Below are positions 62,631 to 64,000 of a stretch of DNA of 64,000 nt, in pieces. The position numbers and the translations under genes are program-made. The DNA comes from Bradyrhizobium sp. AUGA SZCCT0158 (GTDB lineage Bacteria; Pseudomonadota; Alphaproteobacteria; Rhizobiales; Xanthobacteraceae), in the NCBI RefSeq assembly GCF_018130065.1, contig NZ_JAFCME010000021.1, forward strand, positions 47,209 to 111,208. Direction: 5' to 3'. The notes below the pieces were generated by a model. That model was given only the letters and a program-made list of their open reading frames with translations, was not told where the DNA came from and did no database searches. Numbering within the stretch: the first letter of the stretch is position 1; each line of letters starts with the position of its first letter.

Positions 62631-63848
62631 TTGCTGGCCAGCGGTCGCGCTACTGATGACAATTATTCTGCAAATCTTGAAAGTTTTGATTGGCAGTCAT
62701 TCTTCGCCAACGGGGGCGGTAATTTTCTGGAATCCTTGCGTAGCAAATGGCTGAACGACTTTGACGTAGTTATGATAGACAGCCGCACCGGTCTCAGCGA
62801 CTCTGGTGGCATCTGCACAATTCAGTTGCCCGATATCTTGGTCGGAATGTTCACGGCAAACCACCAGAGTTTGTACGGCGTACGCGACGTTATGAGACTT
62901 GCCCAGCGCGCCCGCCAATCCCTAGCTTATGATCGATCACAGCTCAGTATCATCCCCCTTGGCTCACGATTCGCAAACGATTTTCGCGAATCCAAAGATT
63001 GGGTTGAGCGGGCGTCAGGGGCGATGAGCGAATTTTATTCCGATTGGCTACCACGGGGCGCGAATATACACGGCGTAACTGATCAGCTGAAAATCCCACA
63101 CGTAGATTATTTTGCATACGGAGAGAAACTCGCAGTCATCGAACAGGGGACATCGGACCCTCAAGGAATGGGCTTTACCTACCTGAAGGTAGCAAATCTA
63201 TTAGCTCACAATTTGGGGAATGCAGAAGAGGTATTCCAGCTAGGCGTTTCACCTCAAACTCCGAATTCCCCGGATCGCCGCCCCCTCGAGTCAACTAATA
63301 TTCGCGCCGCCAGCTACGACCTTTACGTAAGCTATAAACGGGACAGCGTATTGGACGATTGGCTGCGTCCGTTTCTGAAACATCTCGATAATGCAATCTC
63401 ATTGAGAATTGGGCGACCCGCCCGAATCTTTTTCGACTACCGGGAAATTGAACTTGGCGAAAATTTCGCCGATCAGACGTTCGCAGCGCTTGCGAAGAGC
63501 AAGCTCCTATTGGCGATAGTTACGCCCTCCTATTGGGCGTCGAGCTGGAACTTGGCCGAATGGGAGACCTTTGAGCGACGGGAACGGACAGGGGCCTCTT
63601 CTCACTCCCTTATCTTGCCGCTGCTTAGCTCTCCCACCAGTCTACCGGCCCGTGCATCGAACCGCGTTGGTTATGATATCAGCAAATTTCTCTCCAACAA
63701 AACAACCGAAATGAATTTTGATTTCGTAAAATTTACCGACAGCTTAGCAAGCGAGATCGTCAAAGCCCTCGATGCAATCCCCGACTTTGACAACGCCGAT
63801 GTGGTCTCTCCCGGCGAAGTCAAGGTGAGCAGAATTTCTCAGAGCTAG
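62631..63848 (+). CDS. KGGVGR-motif ATPase / TIR fusion, C-terminal fragment (frameshifted)
   Basis: Open frame of 405 codons continuing the ATPase: DFDVVMIDSRTGLSDSGG (residues 43-60) is the Walker B-like block of this ATPase class, then ICTIQLPDILVGMFTANHQS. From about residue 228 a second TIR domain starts (ASYDLYVSYKRDS), with IFFDYREIELGENF, KLLLAIVTPSYWASSWN and Glu310 in LAEWETF as the catalytic-type Glu. Joined to the previous frame, the whole protein would be about 497 residues. The TTG at 62631 is only the first start-like codon, so the fragment may not be translated on its own. Confidence 0.82.
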   Translation: MLASGRATDDNYSANLESFDWQSFFANGGGNFLESLRSKWLNDFDVVMIDSRTGLSDSGGICTIQLPDILVGMFTANHQSLYGVRDVMRLAQRARQSLAYDRSQLSIIPLGSRFANDFRESKDWVERASGAMSEFYSDWLPRGANIHGVTDQLKIPHVDYFAYGEKLAVIEQGTSDPQGMGFTYLKVANLLAHNLGNAEEVFQLGVSPQTPNSPDRRPLESTNIRAASYDLYVSYKRDSVLDDWLRPFLKHLDNAISLRIGRPARIFFDYREIELGENFADQTFAALAKSKLLLAIVTPSYWASSWNLAEWETFERRERTGASSHSLILPLLSSPTSLPARASNRVGYDISKFLSNKTTEMNFDFVKFTDSLASEIVKALDAIPDFDNADVVSPGEVKVSRISQS

Positions 63849-63860
63849 TCCAATAACGGA

Positions 63861-63929
63861 CTAGAACGTTTTCCAGCGAAGTGGACACCGGCTCGCGTCA
63901 AGAAAACGCGTCAAATCAAGAATCTAAAG
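63861..63929. repeat. dispersed intergenic element, Bradyrhizobium-type
   Basis: The stretch around TTTTCCAGCGAAGTGGACAC and AAGAAAACGCGTCAAATCAA closely matches, from memory, a short palindromic element scattered between genes in Bradyrhizobium and relatives. It contains the small hairpin CGCGT...ACGCG. Its presence supports the taxonomic assignment; the exact boundaries are approximate. Confidence 0.5.
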
Positions 63930-63951
63930 CGGGATGGAGTTAGGTTGAATC

Positions 63952-63970
63952 GATTTGGGATTCCCAAATC
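63952..63970. repeat. 19-bp palindrome near possible mobile-element end
   Basis: GATTTGGGA-T-TCCCAAATC is a perfect inverted repeat (9-bp arms). Just after it, GATTCACCATGCTGGCTGG runs to the window edge and could be the beginning of a transposase gene. The identity of any insertion sequence cannot be established from so little sequence. Confidence 0.4.
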
Positions 63971-64000
63971 AGTAGGTTTCTGATTCACCATGCTGGCTGG

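Noticed and set aside
62605..62640. Programmed -1 frameshift in the ATPase gene
   Set aside because: No X-XXY-YYZ slippery heptamer and no evident downstream stem; a base loss or sequencing error is simpler, though not proven.
1..64000. tRNA, rRNA and CRISPR elements
   Set aside because: No cloverleaf with a CCA-adjacent TTC loop, no rRNA-like conserved stretch and no regularly spaced short repeats were found on reading; only the 360-bp coding repeats are regular.

Overview
The window looks like part of a high-GC alphaproteobacterial chromosome, most likely a Bradyrhizobium/Rhodopseudomonas-type organism (Nitrobacteraceae). The reasons are codon use, chains of genes overlapping by 4 to 8 bases with many GTG/TTG starts, and an intergenic element at the right end that resembles, from memory, a dispersed Bradyrhizobium repeat. 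Almost the whole window is a surface-polysaccharide locus (O-antigen, LPS core, possibly other glycoconjugates), followed by a few housekeeping genes and an immunity-like TIR module. No tRNA, rRNA or CRISPR was seen.

Region 1 (1-9.9 kb, + strand) is a tightly overlapping operon for N,N'-diacetyllegionaminic acid: dehydratase (cut by the left edge), aminotransferase, hydrolysing epimerase, synthase, a CBS/nucleotidyltransferase like Campylobacter PtmE, and the CMP transferase. It continues with PtmA-like redox enzymes and a PseA/PtmG-like amidotransferase, so the nonulosonate is probably modified further. Region 2 (10-27 kb, + strand) holds a PglK-like ABC flippase, a second NeuA/NeuB pair whose NeuB is divergent at active-site positions, a choline-kinase-like phosphotransferase, three GT-B-like proteins, an oxidoreductase, an NHL-repeat protein, a NeuD/PglD acetyltransferase, an AsnB amidotransferase, a HisH-HisF-WbpG-like set for acetamidino formation, and a GT4 glycosyltransferase.

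Region 3 (27-46.6 kb) is mixed. It has a large M10 (serralysin-like) protein with four 360-bp tandem repeats, an O-acetylation module (two SGNH proteins plus MBOAT), unfamiliar transferases and methyltransferases, a second AsnB, WbpB- and WbpD-like enzymes, and a regulator pair (a winged-helix protein and a NusG/RfaH-like antiterminator) behind an inverted repeat lying between -35 and -10 candidates. A methyltransferase, a polytopic ligase/polymerase candidate and a WecA/WbpL-like initiating transferase follow. Region 4 (46.6-59 kb) has a FlaA1/WbpM-like dehydratase, an O-antigen ligase, the complete ADP-heptose set (hldE, hldD, gmhA, gmhB) with waaF, a GT4 transferase, galE and an MsbA-like ABC exporter. 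Region 5 (59-61.5 kb) has a fumarylacetoacetate-hydrolase-family gene, a clear intrinsic terminator, a relic of a repeat protein and a flavin monooxygenase. Region 6 (61.7-63.9 kb) is visibly more AT-rich and encodes a TIR protein plus a KGGVGR-motif ATPase with a C-terminal TIR domain, broken by a -1 frameshift. It ends at repeat sequence that may border a mobile element.

Taken together, the genes can make several unusual sugars (a legionaminate derivative, possibly an acetamidino sugar, amidated uronates), assemble them on a lipid carrier (WbpL-like start, PglK-like flip, ligase), decorate them by O-acetylation and methylation, and supply the heptose core. The TIR/ATPase pair is the most likely home of a poorly described system.
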